Positions 45,040-56,426 of a stretch of 64,000 bases of DNA are shown here, piece by piece. The notes beneath the pieces are model-generated. The model searched no databases and was not told the DNA's origin. It was given only the letters and a program-made list of their open reading frames with translations. A program made the translations under genes and the position numbers. The DNA comes from Juglans regia. Taxonomy: Eukaryota; Streptophyta; Magnoliopsida; Fagales; Juglandaceae. The stretch spans positions 14,260,586 through 14,324,585 of the forward strand of contig NC_049905.1 in NCBI RefSeq assembly GCF_001411555.2, read 5' to 3'. Within the stretch, counting starts at the first letter, position 1; every line of letters starts with the position of its first letter.

Positions 45040-46998
45040 TAGCACTGTTCATATGGGTTTTAGACCTGGTATCTGAGTATACCCGGGCCAGAACCCGGAT
45101 TTCAAATCCTGGTTGGGTTCCAGCCCGGATTATCACGGTTTATAACCCGGTCTGGTACCGGGATGAACCCGGGTTTTAGATACCAGAAAATCTGGGTACC
45201 GGATTTTACCCGTTTTTTTTTTTTTTAAGTTCATATCTAATTAAATTAAAAACATAATTTTTTTTCAATAAAAGCCTATATTTTATTAAAGATTTTTCAA
45301 GAAAAATCCATGTTTGAAAGCATAATTCTTTTATGTAAAAACCTATATTTATTTAAAAATTTTCAAAATAAAAAGCGTTGAAAATCAAGTTGAAACGCAT
45401 AATTTCAAAAAAAAAATTTCAAACCATAATTTTTTATATATATATATAAGCCTTTATTTTATCGTTTTATTCTAAAAACACTAAATGCATATAAAACTAA
45501 AAAAAAAAAACAAAAAAAAATTCCTATATTCATCTATGCATGTATCACAATACATTCCACTACATATTGCATGCATTATTTGTTATTTATACATTACAAT
45601 ACAAAATACAAAATTACAATATATGTATTACAAAATCAGTAGCATGTCCATCAATGATTTAATCTCACATCAAATAACAACTTCAAGTGATTGGACTAAA
45701 AGAGATCCTGCAAAAAACAAAAAGTTTCAAGTCAAAAAGTGTTCAGGAACAAAAGAAATATTTCATTCCATCTACCTTGTAGTCATCATGCTTCTCAAAG
45801 AACATTTTCCACAAAAAATGAGTGGAGAGGGAAAGAATGCAAGGGCAATAATAAGTATATGAAGTACTTAAAACAAACAGAAAGGGAAAGAATGCAGCAG
45901 AGATGCAAATATGTAATGTCACTTATCCAAACCTCACATGATCTACCAAGTTGTATAATGTAATATTGTTCTATTGGGCAATCACAAATAATTTATTAAG
46001 AAAATATACAGTCTATATGATTATGATAAGATGGATGAGTCGTGACACAAGGAATATGCAACATTTAATAATATCATAAAACAGTCAAATAAAAGATGAT
46101 AGATTCATGTTCAAGACCTAGAGATGCAAGTGTGCAGAAGATTAAAACGAGGGTCAAAAGGACAGAAAGAAGCCAAGATTAATTTCAAGTATCTCCAGAT
46201 TTTGATGATGTGCCAAATAGATTGGATGACTATGAAGACATTTTATCGTTTACAAAGTCCTACAAATTTATTTGGTGAAACTAGACTACCTAAATGATAT
46301 CATGAAAGTCTTCGTGGTGATATTGACAATTCCTTTTAGAAAATTGGATGCAGTTAACACTTTCTCGGATTGTGAAAATATTAGGATCTGTTTGTATCAT
46401 TACTCTTTCTTACACTTCACATCAACTATAACATGGCCATGACATGATATTATATAGATAACAACATTTTACTAAACTCTGTTATAATATACTCTGCTTC
46501 TCCATTCTTTAAGATAATCTACAAAGCATACCTTTGAAATATAAGTACAGTAGCTAAATATTGCTCGTAGTGATCGACTCTCCAAGTTGTTCCCAATTAC
46601 ATGTCTTCTTGAATCTTCCCCCAAGTTTTAATTTGACCAACTCTTGTTACCCTAAAACATAGAATAGTGATTTGGTTGGAGCTACAGAGTACAGACTATA
46701 AGGAGCTTCTACTAGCGTGGAACATGCCGACAGATCATAACAAAACAATACATTTTTATACAAATCAACAATAATAAAGCATAGAGCAATAAAATAAAAC
46801 CAACAACAAAAAAGAAAGTAACGTGAATGGTGGGATTATAACAAAGAGTAGGCAAATGCATGGCAATTATCATTTTGGGGCAAACAAAGAGCAGATCTCT
46901 AATAAAAAACTATGTTTAACAAAATAGAGCAGATCTAGGAAAATAATTGCATATATTCTATACTCACATATGATTTTGTTCAAAAACATTGCTCATAG

Positions 46999-47058
<60 letters not shown>

Positions 47059-47365
47059 CGAAGTGAGAGAGAGAAGAAACTCTTATCGAAGTGAGAAAGA
47101 GAATAGAGACTTACCAATCGAAAGTCCGGCAAGCGGCAACGACGAGAGACAGCAGCAAAACTTGAAAGAGAAGGCTAAGGTTTCATGGCTTGAGGGGGAG
47201 AGAGAGAGAGAGGAGAGCAGAGAGATAAGATTGCCAATATTATAATTTCAAATCACATGGTTATGGGTGATGCGGGTTCCAGCCCGGATAAAATCTGGCC
47301 GGAACCCGGTTATCCGGGTTCCGGATCGGGTTGAAAAAAAAATCCGGCCTAGATGAACTGTCTTA
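45040..47365. mobile_element. hAT-like non-autonomous element, ~2.3 kb, inside the Tat LTR
   Basis: Left end TAGCACTGTTCAT, right end (reverse complement) TAAGACAGTTCAT, followed inward by several CGGGTT/AACCCGG strings at both ends. It interrupts the LTR at a site that reads GCTCATAC in the uninterrupted copy. The flanks ACTCATAC (45032-45039) and GCTCATCA (from 47366) look like a decayed 8-bp duplication, as hAT elements make. There is no transposase ORF; the centre is AT-rich with poly-A runs. Confidence 0.68.
46999..47053. repeat. (GA)n microsatellite
   Basis: About 26 uninterrupted GA units within the hAT-like element. The ORF 46970-47245 with an ERERER run is a product of it. Confidence 0.95.
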
Positions 47366-48201
47366 GCTCATCATACCTGGCTTCAGGGAGTCCACATCAC
47401 TTCAAATGTTCACTTAGTCAAGATCCTTTAATGCGGCGTCGCTTCTAGGGCAGCGTCATTAATGCGACGAAAAGTCCGGGGAGTGGTGCCATTAATGCAA
47501 CGTGGCTCTCTAACTCACTTCACCCTTCGGACGTTCCCTGTTAAGCCCCTCCATGCCTACTGTCAGGAGATCAAGGGTTTTCCATATTTCTCGCCTACCT
47601 GCTTGCGTAGGTTCCCGAGGGTAGGGTGTCATTGGCGTGGTGTCAGACCAGCGAGTCTCATCTGCCCCTACCATCTGCTTTCCCCACATGGGGGTTGTTT
47701 CCTAAGTGGGTTTTCCTCATGGGCCGAGTACTCTACAGAGGCTCACTGACTCCTTTTAGAGGAGGGTCGTTGGGCTTGGTTGGACTCTCTGACTTACTTC
47801 TTTAGTGGTCCCTCATGGGCTTACTATACGGGCCATATGGGGGGGGGGGGGGAGTTCCTGACGATGAAGCAATATGACTGAAGGCCTTTCCCCAAAAGTT
47901 ATGTCGTATTGCTCTAGTCAAATAATGGGTAGAGACTAACCCATTTGATGTCCTCTTGGAGGCTCTCCTTGGGGAGCAAGATACAAAGGCATTTTTACCA
48001 CCTCTTGGTCACACCATTTTTGATGTCCGAATCATTCCCATGCAGCCCAAATCAACGTCGGCTTAGAAGCCTTCTCCGAGCCCTCCTCCCGTGGGCAAAG
48101 GGAAGAAACTCTCACAGGCAAGTGCCGTGTCCAAATCAATAGCTTCCTCCCCTTGATATTCTTTTTCTTTTGTTTTTTCTCTTGTCTACGTGGTGGATCT
48201 T

Positions 48202-49673
48202 TGATCGGTGCAAAACTACAAGTGTACAGTATCGTAGTTTTATAGTAAAGTGATAAGAAGAGTATCGTCCTCAAGGATTGGTAACTTACTTTTGACAAAT
48301 ACTGAAATTATACTAATCTTGACTTTATTTAGAAAAGTCACTTAGATTTTTGTAATTGTAAATTAAAATAAAATTAATTCAAAGAAAATACTCAAATGAA
48401 AAGAAATATATTGTTCGAAGATCAAATCAATGGGAAAGAAAACTTCTAGGAAATCGATTTCACCTAATCCCTCACTATGATTTACTCATCTAACTAATTG
48501 AATTTAATTATCTCTGTTTGTTAGAAAATCTCCACAAACATCCAAAAGCCTCTTTCGATAGTCAATTGGAAATTATTCTTGTTCATTATTTTACACAAGA
48601 GTATGCAAATTAATAAAACAAGAAAGCAATAAGACCAATGATTTTAATACTATATAGGTTCATACAAGTCTTTCAATCTCTATAATTACCTATGCCCAAA
48701 TAACCAAGATTTATCCTATAATTCCCTCTTTCGACAGCAAATCACAAGATTAAAATCATCTAATTAATGGCCAGTTAATTAGAAGCAATAAGCTCATAAT
48801 AAATCGGACAAACATAGAAGAGAATTACTTCAAATTAACATAGAAAAACAAGTATAGTTTGGAACCAGATCACATCATTTTCCTAGAATAAAGAAAATTT
48901 AGTTCATGCTAATTAAATTCAACATAAACGAATTCACCATAATTTTTCTAAGAGAAGAACAGAAGAAAATGAACACTAAAAATGCTCCTCGCAATCCGCA
49001 GTGTCGTCCCTCGCAAGCCGCAGCGTCTGAAATGAAAAATTCCAAAGAAATGCCCCTCTAAAAAACTCTCCAATTTTGTGCTAATGATATGCTTAAAATA
49101 GGGTAGGAAAAAAACCCTAATGTCTTTATATTCCCGCAAACAAAATCGCATAAAGTTTAGGACTCAACTTGGTAGTCACGTACGTGCTTCAGGAGTTTAC
49201 ATTTCGAAAACCTTATTAGAGACAACTTTGTAGCCCTTTAAGATAGCTTTCCATCACATCAAGAATCACATCAATCCGATATTGGAACGGAAATTTATGA
49301 TTAAAATACTAAAATGTGTCCATGTTGTCTGCTAGCGCTTTTTGGACTCTGACTCGAATTACTCTCAAACCTCATCATTATCCTTATTTGAAGAGTCTTA
49401 CACTCATTGAGAGTTCTTAGGTTGTTCCAACGTCTTGCCTACCTGAAATTCCTTTGAATTCAAATGGGTTTGGACTTGCTCTTTTATAAACTCTGAAATT
49501 AAACATAAAAATTTGCTCAAGAGTATCCCAAAGTAAATAAAACTCAATTCAAGAATACACATTAATTCCAATGATTTCTATTAACATTTTAGCATTTTAG
49601 TCCAATAATAGGGTATTTAGACTAAAGTTTAAAGTTAAGAAGTTTGAAATATAAGAAATTATGCAAGTCATCA
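48202..49673. mobile_element. TGAT...ATCA insertion 1 (1,472 bp) with TSD ATCTT
   Basis: It begins TGATCGGTGCAAAAC, ends GCAAGTCATCA, and is flanked by ATCTT on both sides (48197-48201, 49674-49678). A 5-bp TSD with TG...CA ends fits a solo LTR or LTR-type element. It contains ATCGTCCTCAAGGATTGG about 65 bases from the left end. No PBS, ORF or internal LTR pair was seen. It shares layout and end sequence with 54140-55777. Confidence 0.75.
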
Positions 49674-49687
49674 ATCTTATGCGAGGG

Positions 49688-49945
49688 ATAAGTCAAGTCC
49701 GTGAAAACACGGCACTTGGCTTCCCTGATCTTCTTGTCAGCCTCGTAGACTGAGGTAAGGGTTGAGGCAAGTCCATGGAGACATGACACTTTGCTCCTCT
49801 GATCTTCTCGTCAGCCTCGTAAACTAAGGCAAAGGTCGAGGAAAGTTTGTTGAGACATGGCACTCTGCTCCCCTGATCTTTTCATCGGCCTTGTAAACTA
49901 AGGCAAGGGTTAAGGCAAGTCCGTGGAGATACGGTACTTGAAGCG
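49688..49945. repeat. 74-bp tandem repeat, about 3.5 copies
   Basis: CAAGTCCGTGG-type starts recur at 49694, 49768, 49842 and 49916 (74-bp period), each followed by variants of GACACGGCACTTTGC and CTGATCTTCTCGTCAGCC. It lies in the Tat internal region. Confidence 0.9.
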
Positions 49946-50462
49946 GTGCTAGCCACGGAGGCGAGGGACAACCTTCAGGAGTCGTTCAATCTCTAGCAGG
50001 AGGAGCTAGAGCAGTTGCAAGCTAAAAGCTCGAAGTTGTTCAAACAGCATGACTCCGACATCCGGTTGTACAAATAGTTGGATGGGAGGTTCGAGGAGGT
50101 CTCCGAGTCTTTGCAAAAAAAGAGGGACCCTCTCAAGGCCAAAGATAAGAGGGTGAAGGACTTGGGGGTCGAGAATGCTAAGGCCGATCGTGTGATAGCC
50201 ATCCATAAGGCAACCATTCGGGACAAGCGCTCTCACTTTGATAGCGCCGAATCCGCCCTTACCCGGCTGCGCGAGGAATTGTCGTACGTCTGCTTGGTCC
50301 ACAAGAAGTGCACCTAAATCCCCAAAACAATTTTGAGGACCTTGAAAGTGCAAGAACTCCCTCTAGACATGGTGGCACTAAAGCGTGGTGCCTTGATTGG
50401 GAATGAGTTGATCCTGAGCGCACTCTCAGACAACTCTGCCAGTGACAATCCCGCCAATTGAA

Positions 50463-51110
50463 TATTTCCCCTATTATATTGATGTATTCTTTTTTCTTTT
50501 GTTTTTAATATACTTCACAATAATATTAATGGAGTTGCTTGTACATGCTTTTCTTACTTCTGGGGTTCTTCTTTTTCTTCTTTGCTCTTAGCTTTTCATT
50601 AGCACGCTTCTGGGAGTGCATCGGGCGAGGAATGTAGGGGTGATGCCACTTGTGTGATGACCAACTGCAAGTACAATCTGTATGTTATTACAATCATAAC
50701 CTTGGGTTGTCTCGATTTGTTGTCGTTGGTTTGGGGGCGGGGCTCCTCGGGAGCCTACGCTTTGTAGTGGAGAGAACGGGCCTGTATTCCTTTAGGGAGG
50801 AAGGCCTGGATGCCTTACGGTAAACCCTCTACTTTGGTCTCCCCGGGGGTGTGAGTTGCAGCGTAGTTAAGGAGCTATCTCGCTCTTTGTCATGAGGCAA
50901 GTAGGAGATGCGTAATACCATTGGAAAAACCAAACAAGTTAATATAACTCATCCGCAACTACGAGTGTGAAGTTTGCAAACCTGGCTTCTCATTTGAAGG
51001 AGTTCGGCGAGGATTATGAGGCACTTCCTGTTTGGCATTCTATTATTGAAGATGGCATAATGTCGAGCAGTCGAAGAACTAAACCAGCTCTCCACTAAGG
51101 GAGGAATCGG
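50463..51110. other. Tat internal region, no gene recognised
   Basis: GC-richer DNA with no pol motif. From about 50750 the text (CTCGGGAGCC..., GGTAAACCC...) resembles the repeat units at 51890-52870. Confidence 0.5.
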
Positions 51111-51118
51111 GATGCCTT

Positions 51119-51797
51119 TAGGGGTGAACAAAAAAACTGGTCAACCAGAAAGAACCGAACCGAACGGGTGAGTTTGGTCTAGTTCTAAATCGGTTCAGTC
51201 TGGTATCGGTTCTATTTTTTTCAAAACTGGTCGAAATTGGTCGATTCTGATTTTCCTTTTTCTATCACCAAACCGAACCAGACCGATTCATATAAATATA
51301 TGTATATTTTAATTTTTTATATGATTTTTTATATTATATATAATTTTTATATCTAATATATATAATTATATATAAAATAATCTTGTATTATATGCTAAAT
51401 TACTAATTAAAATAACATTAAATTTTAAAATCCTATATAAATAACTATATATTATCACTAGTCTATAATATTAGTAGTTATATTAATACAATATCACTAT
51501 ATTATAATATGCTAAAATATTATAATATATTATAATATATCACTATATTATATATCATAATATACTATAATATATTATTTTATACCATAATATATATAGC
51601 ATATTATATATTGTATATATATATATACAATATTGGAAAAACCAGACCGAACCAGACCAAAATTGGTAAAACAGGAAGTACCGTTTTATGCATGCAACCG
51701 ATGCGGTATCAATTCTTCAAATCTAAAAATTGGTGTATACCAGTTAGGTTCTAAAATATGTCTAAAACTAGACCAAACCAAACCGGTTGCACCCGTA
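51119..51797. mobile_element. hAT MITE, 679 bp, with perfect 8-bp TSD
   Basis: It begins TAGGGGTGAACAAAAAAACT and ends TTGCACCCGTA, giving short inverted ends TAGGGGTG/TACGGGTG, and is flanked on both sides by GATGCCTT (51111-51118 and 51798-51805). Eight-base duplications are diagnostic of hAT elements. Both ends are rich in ACCGAACC/GGTTCGGT-type strings; the centre (51300-51630) is nearly pure A/T with TATAATATAT palindromes. No ORF. Confidence 0.92.
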
Positions 51798-51889
51798 GAT
51801 GCCTTAAGCCAAGCCCACCTCTTTGATCCCCTCGGAAAGGTAATTTTCCAGATGGCTGAGAAGCTTATCCGCTCTTCGCAGTAATGGGA

Positions 51890-52870
51890 GTGGGGTAAGT
51901 TGTCGAGTAGCCAAGAGGTTGGACCCGCACTCCCATGTGAGGGAGCTTGGGCCGCCTGCCCACCTATTAATCATCACAAGTAGGTAAGTTGCTCGTCAGT
52001 TTGGGACTGGACCCGATCACACCCGTTGACATCACAGGGAAGGTAAGTGTTGGGTTAGGCGGGTGCTGATCTCATTCTTTGTCGTCGCAGAAGTTGGGTA
52101 AGTTGCCAGGCAACCGAGGGGCTAGACCCTTTCTTCATCGCAGGAGGGAGAAGATGGCCTTAAGGCACATCTCGCCCTGTATACTCCTACGGGGCGGTAA
52201 GTTATCAGGTAGTTTCAGACTCCCGCTCTTAGCTGTTGATGATCACAAGGAGGGTAAGTGTCGAGCAACCGAGTGCAGGCCCACTGTCCACCGTGAGAAG
52301 GATAAAACAACCTTCAGGTGTAACTAATCCCTTTGCTACCTCATGGGGAGGTAAGTGTCAGACAACTGACCAGCCGGTCCACTCTTCACCATGATGGGGC
52401 TGGGTAAGTTGCCAGGGAGCCGAGAGGCTGGACCCACTCTACCTGAGAGGGAGGTTGGGCCGCCTGCCCACCTTTTAACCATCATGGGAAGGTAAGTAGT
52501 TATGCAGTTTGGGACTAGATCTACTCCCACCCGTTGACATGACAAGGAAGGTGAGTGTTGGGCCAGACAGGTACTGATCCCATGCTTTGTCATGGCGAAG
52601 GTCAAGGTAAGTTTCTGAGCAGCCGAGGGGCTGGACTCGCTCTTCGCCACGGGTGGGAGAAGATGGCCTTAAGGCACATCTCGCCCTTTAGAGCCCTATG
52701 AGGAGGTAAGTTTCAGGGCAATTTGGGACTGGACCCATTCCTGCCTGTTGACTCTCACAAGGAAGGTAAATGTCGAGCAGTAGAAGGCTGGCCTGCTCTC
52801 CCCTGCGATAAAGTAGCCATAGGATTAACTCATCATTTTGGTGCCTCGCGAGGAGGTAAGTAGTCATCGA
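51890..52870. repeat. variable minisatellite with repeated GGTAAGT, organised as a ~508-bp duplication
   Basis: Units of about 50-100 bp each start with GGTAAGT; I count twelve exact copies (the first near 51893, the last near 52855) and two variants (GGTGAGT, GGTAAAT). A larger duplication is overlaid: GGGAGCTTGGGCCGCCTGCC at 51941 matches 52449, and AAGATGGCCTTAAGGCACAT at 52151 matches 52660, a spacing of about 508 bp. This tract occupies the place of pol in the Tat element. Confidence 0.88.
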
Positions 52871-53034
52871 TGGAGATTTTGTTGATGGAGATACGTTGAT
52901 GAAGATTACATTGTTGGAGTAAGGGGTTGAGATATGGCTAGGTGAGACGTGTTTTACTCTTGAAAAGCCACACTTCCATTAATAAAATTTACACTATTGA
53001 CATGAAAATGTAAATTACAAGTCATAAGGTTTTT

Positions 53035-53340
53035 TAGTGATAAAACTTTTGCATGTGCTTGGCGTTCCGAGGGTGTTGACCACATACACCCCACCATCCC
53101 TTGGCTTCAAATCCTGCACGTAACACTTCCATGCCAGGACTTGCTCTCCTCGAATTTCTCCCACTTCCTGAGAGGTCGGGAACTTCATATTCAAGTGGTA
53201 GGTCGACGTTACCGCCCTTAGACTGTTGAGAGTGGGTCAGCCAATTATGGCATTGTATGATGAAGGAGCTTTTACCACCAAGAAGTCGACCATGACAGAA
53301 GCCGTACAGGGAAGACAAACAGTGTAATGGTTCTGACCGC
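53035..53340 (-). pseudogene. Tat protease-region remnant
   Basis: The minus strand reads MVDFLVVKAPSSYNAIIG, a stop, then PTLNSLRAVTSTYHLNMKFP and GEIRGEQVLAWKCY. This is the characteristic end of the aspartic-protease region of Tat elements (FLVVDxPSxYNAIxGRPxLxxLRAVxSTYHL). Flanking frames are shifted and no RT follows. Confidence 0.75.
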
Positions 53341-56333
53341 ATCTGAGGAACCCTTCAATGGCATGGCGGCCCTTCCTAATGTGGTGCGTGGTGGCGATCG
53401 CGCTAGGGTTCCAATACAGCTACCTTTTACCTCATCTCCCTTCCCTCCTTGGCCTTCCGACTCTCTACGCAGTTTTTTCCCGTGATCTCCTCCTCCACTC
53501 CCGCTCTGGCCTTTGGGCAGAAGGGTATCGTGGCCTTGGCCACCCAGCCTGCTCACTTTCCTTTTTAAAGGAAAGGCAATCTTCAATGTTATGAGTGTTG
53601 GACTGATGGTAGGTGTGAATGATGAGTGAATGCTCATGTAGTTGTCATCTTGGGCAGGTTGACGGTCGTCTCTTTGGATGGTGAGCACTAGTTGGTCAAA
53701 TCAAAACCCAGGCCTCTCGTAGAGACTTCTTCTCTCCTAATGTCGTGTGGTCCTTTCTCTGGCTTCTAGTGAGCCTTGCCTTTGGTTGGTGCCTTCCTCT
53801 TCTTTTTTGCGTGTTCCATTTCTTTCCTCTTCGGCTTGGTCAAGGCCTAAAGTGTGTCCTTGGAGTTAATAAAGTTGTCGGCTTGATCCATGAACTCTCG
53901 CAGCGTGGCAGGAGTTCTCCTTGCCAATTCTGCCATAATCCTTGATCAGGGTCAAACTCCTCCTAAAAGCGTTGCCAAAGTTATTTTCTCGTCTTGGTAG
54001 TTTGTAGTCATGCATTCGTTGTTGAACCTGGATAGTTATGTATTTAGACTTTCATTTTCCCCCTGCTTGATGGTGAGGAGTTATGCCTTGGGGCGTATTC
54101 TTCTCCTGCTCACCATAAAGTGTGCGAGGAATAGGTGGGTGATTACGCCCATAGAATAACCCGATTGTTGCAATATAGATTGGGGTGTCAATTCCACAGG
54201 GAGATGGTAGAAACACTAAAAATGACTAAAAAGTTTAAGAGAACAAAAATCAAAGTAGCAATGTAAGATGAGTCCTTTCTAAAATGAAATAAATTGAAGA
54301 GCCAAAACGTAATAATGAAAAGGTTTGACCAGAATTAATAGCAGTGAAGCATTGAGAATCCCTTTCTTGAACTTGATAATTCTATTCATAGTAGATTCAT
54401 TGGATACTCAATAAGATATCATAGCACCAGACTCTCTAACCAAAAAATATATCTTTGTAACCAATTTGTTCAAATTTAATTCTTGAAAACCACTCTTCTT
54501 TTGAAACCACGGGTTGCTATCCTATTAGACTTAGCTTTAAAGACAACAATATTCTCAATAGCAATACTATAGTAGAGAATCACACCAATAAGATTGACAA
54601 CCAGATCTGAACATAAACATCTCAACAATCCCATAGAGAAAGCATGACTGAATCTATGAAAAGCATTGGTTATAAAATTATCCAAATACAAGAAAGACTA
54701 ATAAGATATGATAAACAAGAATTGCATCACCAAGAAAGTTTATTACATGAATCCAATAGAATTGAAATCACCATCATTTAAGCAAGGTCATCCCTACCTT
54801 CACCAAGTAAATAGCTCTCCATTCGAAAGAAGAAGAATTCTTTTTCTGGAATATGTCTTTCTGCCCAAAAGAAACCCCCCTCTCCACGTTATAGACATTT
54901 TTCCTTCTTCCTTGAAGTCATCATCTTTTTGGAAAGAAAATCATGTGCAATTCTTGCGGAGATAGTGTTCCCGATTTCCAATTGCATATTGAAAGCCGTT
55001 TGTTGCATAGTAAATGACCAAATTAGAAAATTGCTATTTCTAGAACAAGTGTAGCACATTAAGTTTCTTTTCTAACACATCTTGATTTGCCTCAATCAGA
55101 AATTGGACAAGAAATATATGACCATCATACTATTGGCTACTCAGAGAAGCTGCAAATTCTGAATATTTTTCATTAATTGCTTTTTCCTTCATTGTTTATG
55201 AGGCAAATCTCTTTGACTTTGGACATGAAATTCTCAATTGATTGTTCTTTTCTTTCGTATTAGCCAGACTTCAGCTTAATCATTTTTAAATTCATTCCTA
55301 CAATAAAATCATTAGACACTTAATCAAAACTTGGGCACTATGGAATTAAAGTTTAAATTGGAAAAACATAATCAAAATGCCCAAATAACACATAATCTTG
55401 CAATTAAACTCGTAAGAGAAATCTTCAGAGTACACTTGCATGCACGCATCACACCCCCCCCCCCCAAACCAGCTTATTGCAAGTCTCTAGCAATTCAAGC
55501 ATCAAGGCAACAGAAAGAAAAATATCCCCAACCCAAAATGTAAAACTTCCACATAAATAAGGCAGTAATATTTAGACATATCAGCCAACATATTCATAAG
55601 AGATCTGTAGTGCTACCAAAGTTTGTCTATCGAAACAGCTCTCAAAATTCGTGTGTCTGCGCTAAGCCATAGCCATCTTACCACAATCCAAATACATACA
55701 ACTTCGAGCACACCCTCAACAAAAGCATTAACTCCACCTCTACCTATGGACCGTCAAGACCTTTCATGCACTCATCAGCGGGCCAGCTCCCAAAAGCTGT
55801 CTATGGACCCAGGTGCCAAAGACCCAAACCATACTCTTGTCGGCCCCTTCAAGGTCAGCGGGAAAGCTCTGGAAGCCGCATCTTCTGAGAAGCCTTGCAG
55901 GGTCATGTGAGTCCTGAAGGTTTTCAGGTGTTCAAGGGGGTCTCTAGGCCCATCGTACATGTCTATGAGGGGAACTCGGAACTTTGGTGGTAAGGGTACA
56001 ACCATCACCTCCTCGTTATAGGGTAGGCCCATACTGGTGAGCAATTGGTCTACTGATGACGATGTGCCCATCTTCCTTGCCATTTCTTCGTATTTTCCTT
56101 TGAGGTTACGCAGCTCGTCCTGCATGTTTTTTTCTTTCTTCCTCTGCATCACCTCCCCCTCTGGCATTTATGGATCCTACATGCTCGCTGTCACTTGGTC
56201 CTGCATCATTCTCTGTTCCATTGGTAGCTATTATGTGCTTCTCATTCTCTTTTCGGAGGGTCTCTACTTCGATAGTTAGTTTTTCTGCCATTTGTTCCAT
56301 CGCGGCGAGCCTTGTTTCCATATTTCTTAACAT
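53341..56333 (-). pseudogene. gag: Tat gag, interrupted by insertion 54140-55777 and frameshifts
   Basis: It starts at MLRNMETRLAAMEQMAEKL (56333), shifts frame near 56165, and continues 56167-55783 with YEEMARKMG, PLPPKFRVPLIDMYDGPRDP, AFPLTLKGPTRVWF and PGSIDSFWELAR. The insertion follows. Beyond it at 54134 the text resumes in frame with LFLAHFMVSRR, then KQGENESLNTYLSRFNNECM (about 54075-54010), TPATLREFMDQADNFIN (about 53920), and a zinc-knuckle remnant NTHNIEDCLSFKKE near 53600. Joining across one copy of the TSD restores codon phase, which confirms both the insertion limits and the gag identity. Other stops and shifts make it dead. Confidence 0.82.
54140..55777. mobile_element. TGAT...ATCA insertion 2 (1,638 bp) in the Tat gag
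   Basis: It begins TGATTACGCCCATAG, ends GCACTCATCA, and is flanked by GTGGG (54135-54139) and GCGGG (55778-55782), a 5-bp TSD with one mismatch. About 50 bases in it has TGTCAATTCCACAGGGAGAT, the counterpart of the ATCGTCCTCAAGGATTGG stretch of insertion 1. No convincing ORF; 55623-55910 overlaps its end and the gag and is not a gene. A C-run lies near 55456. Confidence 0.75.
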
Positions 56334-56407
56334 TGCTTCTTCTTGTCCACGAGTTGTCTAAGAATGGGTTATCACAGGCATACAAAGGACACTTGAAGTC
56401 TATAGAG

Positions 56408-56425
56408 ATCCAACAGACGACGCCA
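56408..56425 (-). other. primer-binding site of the Tat element
   Basis: The minus strand reads TGGCGTCGTCTGTTGGA one base after the LTR end AACATTAACA (56427). It resembles the TGGCGCCGTCTGTGGG-type PBS of Tat elements. Confidence 0.7.
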
Positions 56426-56426
56426 C

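Larger units (their letters stand above)
44797..47852 (-). repeat. 3' LTR of the Tat element, interrupted by a hAT-like insertion
   Basis: 44797-45039 and 47366 to about 47850 together match 56427 to about 57130 (shared strings include GGCCAGGGAGTCTCC, TATATCTCCTTAGTAGTTT, TCATGGGCTTACTATA). A run of 14 G at 47839-47852 sits at its inner end. The ORF 47462-47749 falls in this LTR and is not a gene. Confidence 0.8.
47935..50462 (+). pseudogene. antisense extra ORF of the Tat element (proline/serine-rich plus coiled coil), broken
   Basis: On the plus strand, opposite to gag, 47960-48160 reads EQDTKAFLPPLGHTIFDVRI, then PSPSPPPVGKGKKLS, and 49945-50462 reads a long helical segment (QEELEQLQAKSSKLFKQHDS, FEEVSESLQKKRDPLKAKDK, then SALTRLREEL). 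Several in-frame stops and a 1.47-kb insertion break it. Extra ORFs between pol and the 3' LTR, some in antisense orientation, are known in Tat-lineage elements; position and orientation here fit. Their role is not known. The join of the two parts is inferred. Confidence 0.55.

Noticed and set aside
46970..47245. ORF with an ERERER run
   Set aside because: Direct product of the (GA)n microsatellite.
49690..52870. CRISPR-like array
   Set aside because: The repeats are contiguous or irregular without unique spacers, in plant transposon DNA.
53358..53594. Plus-strand 78-codon ORF
   Set aside because: Antisense to the Tat nucleocapsid/protease remnants, which match family motifs.
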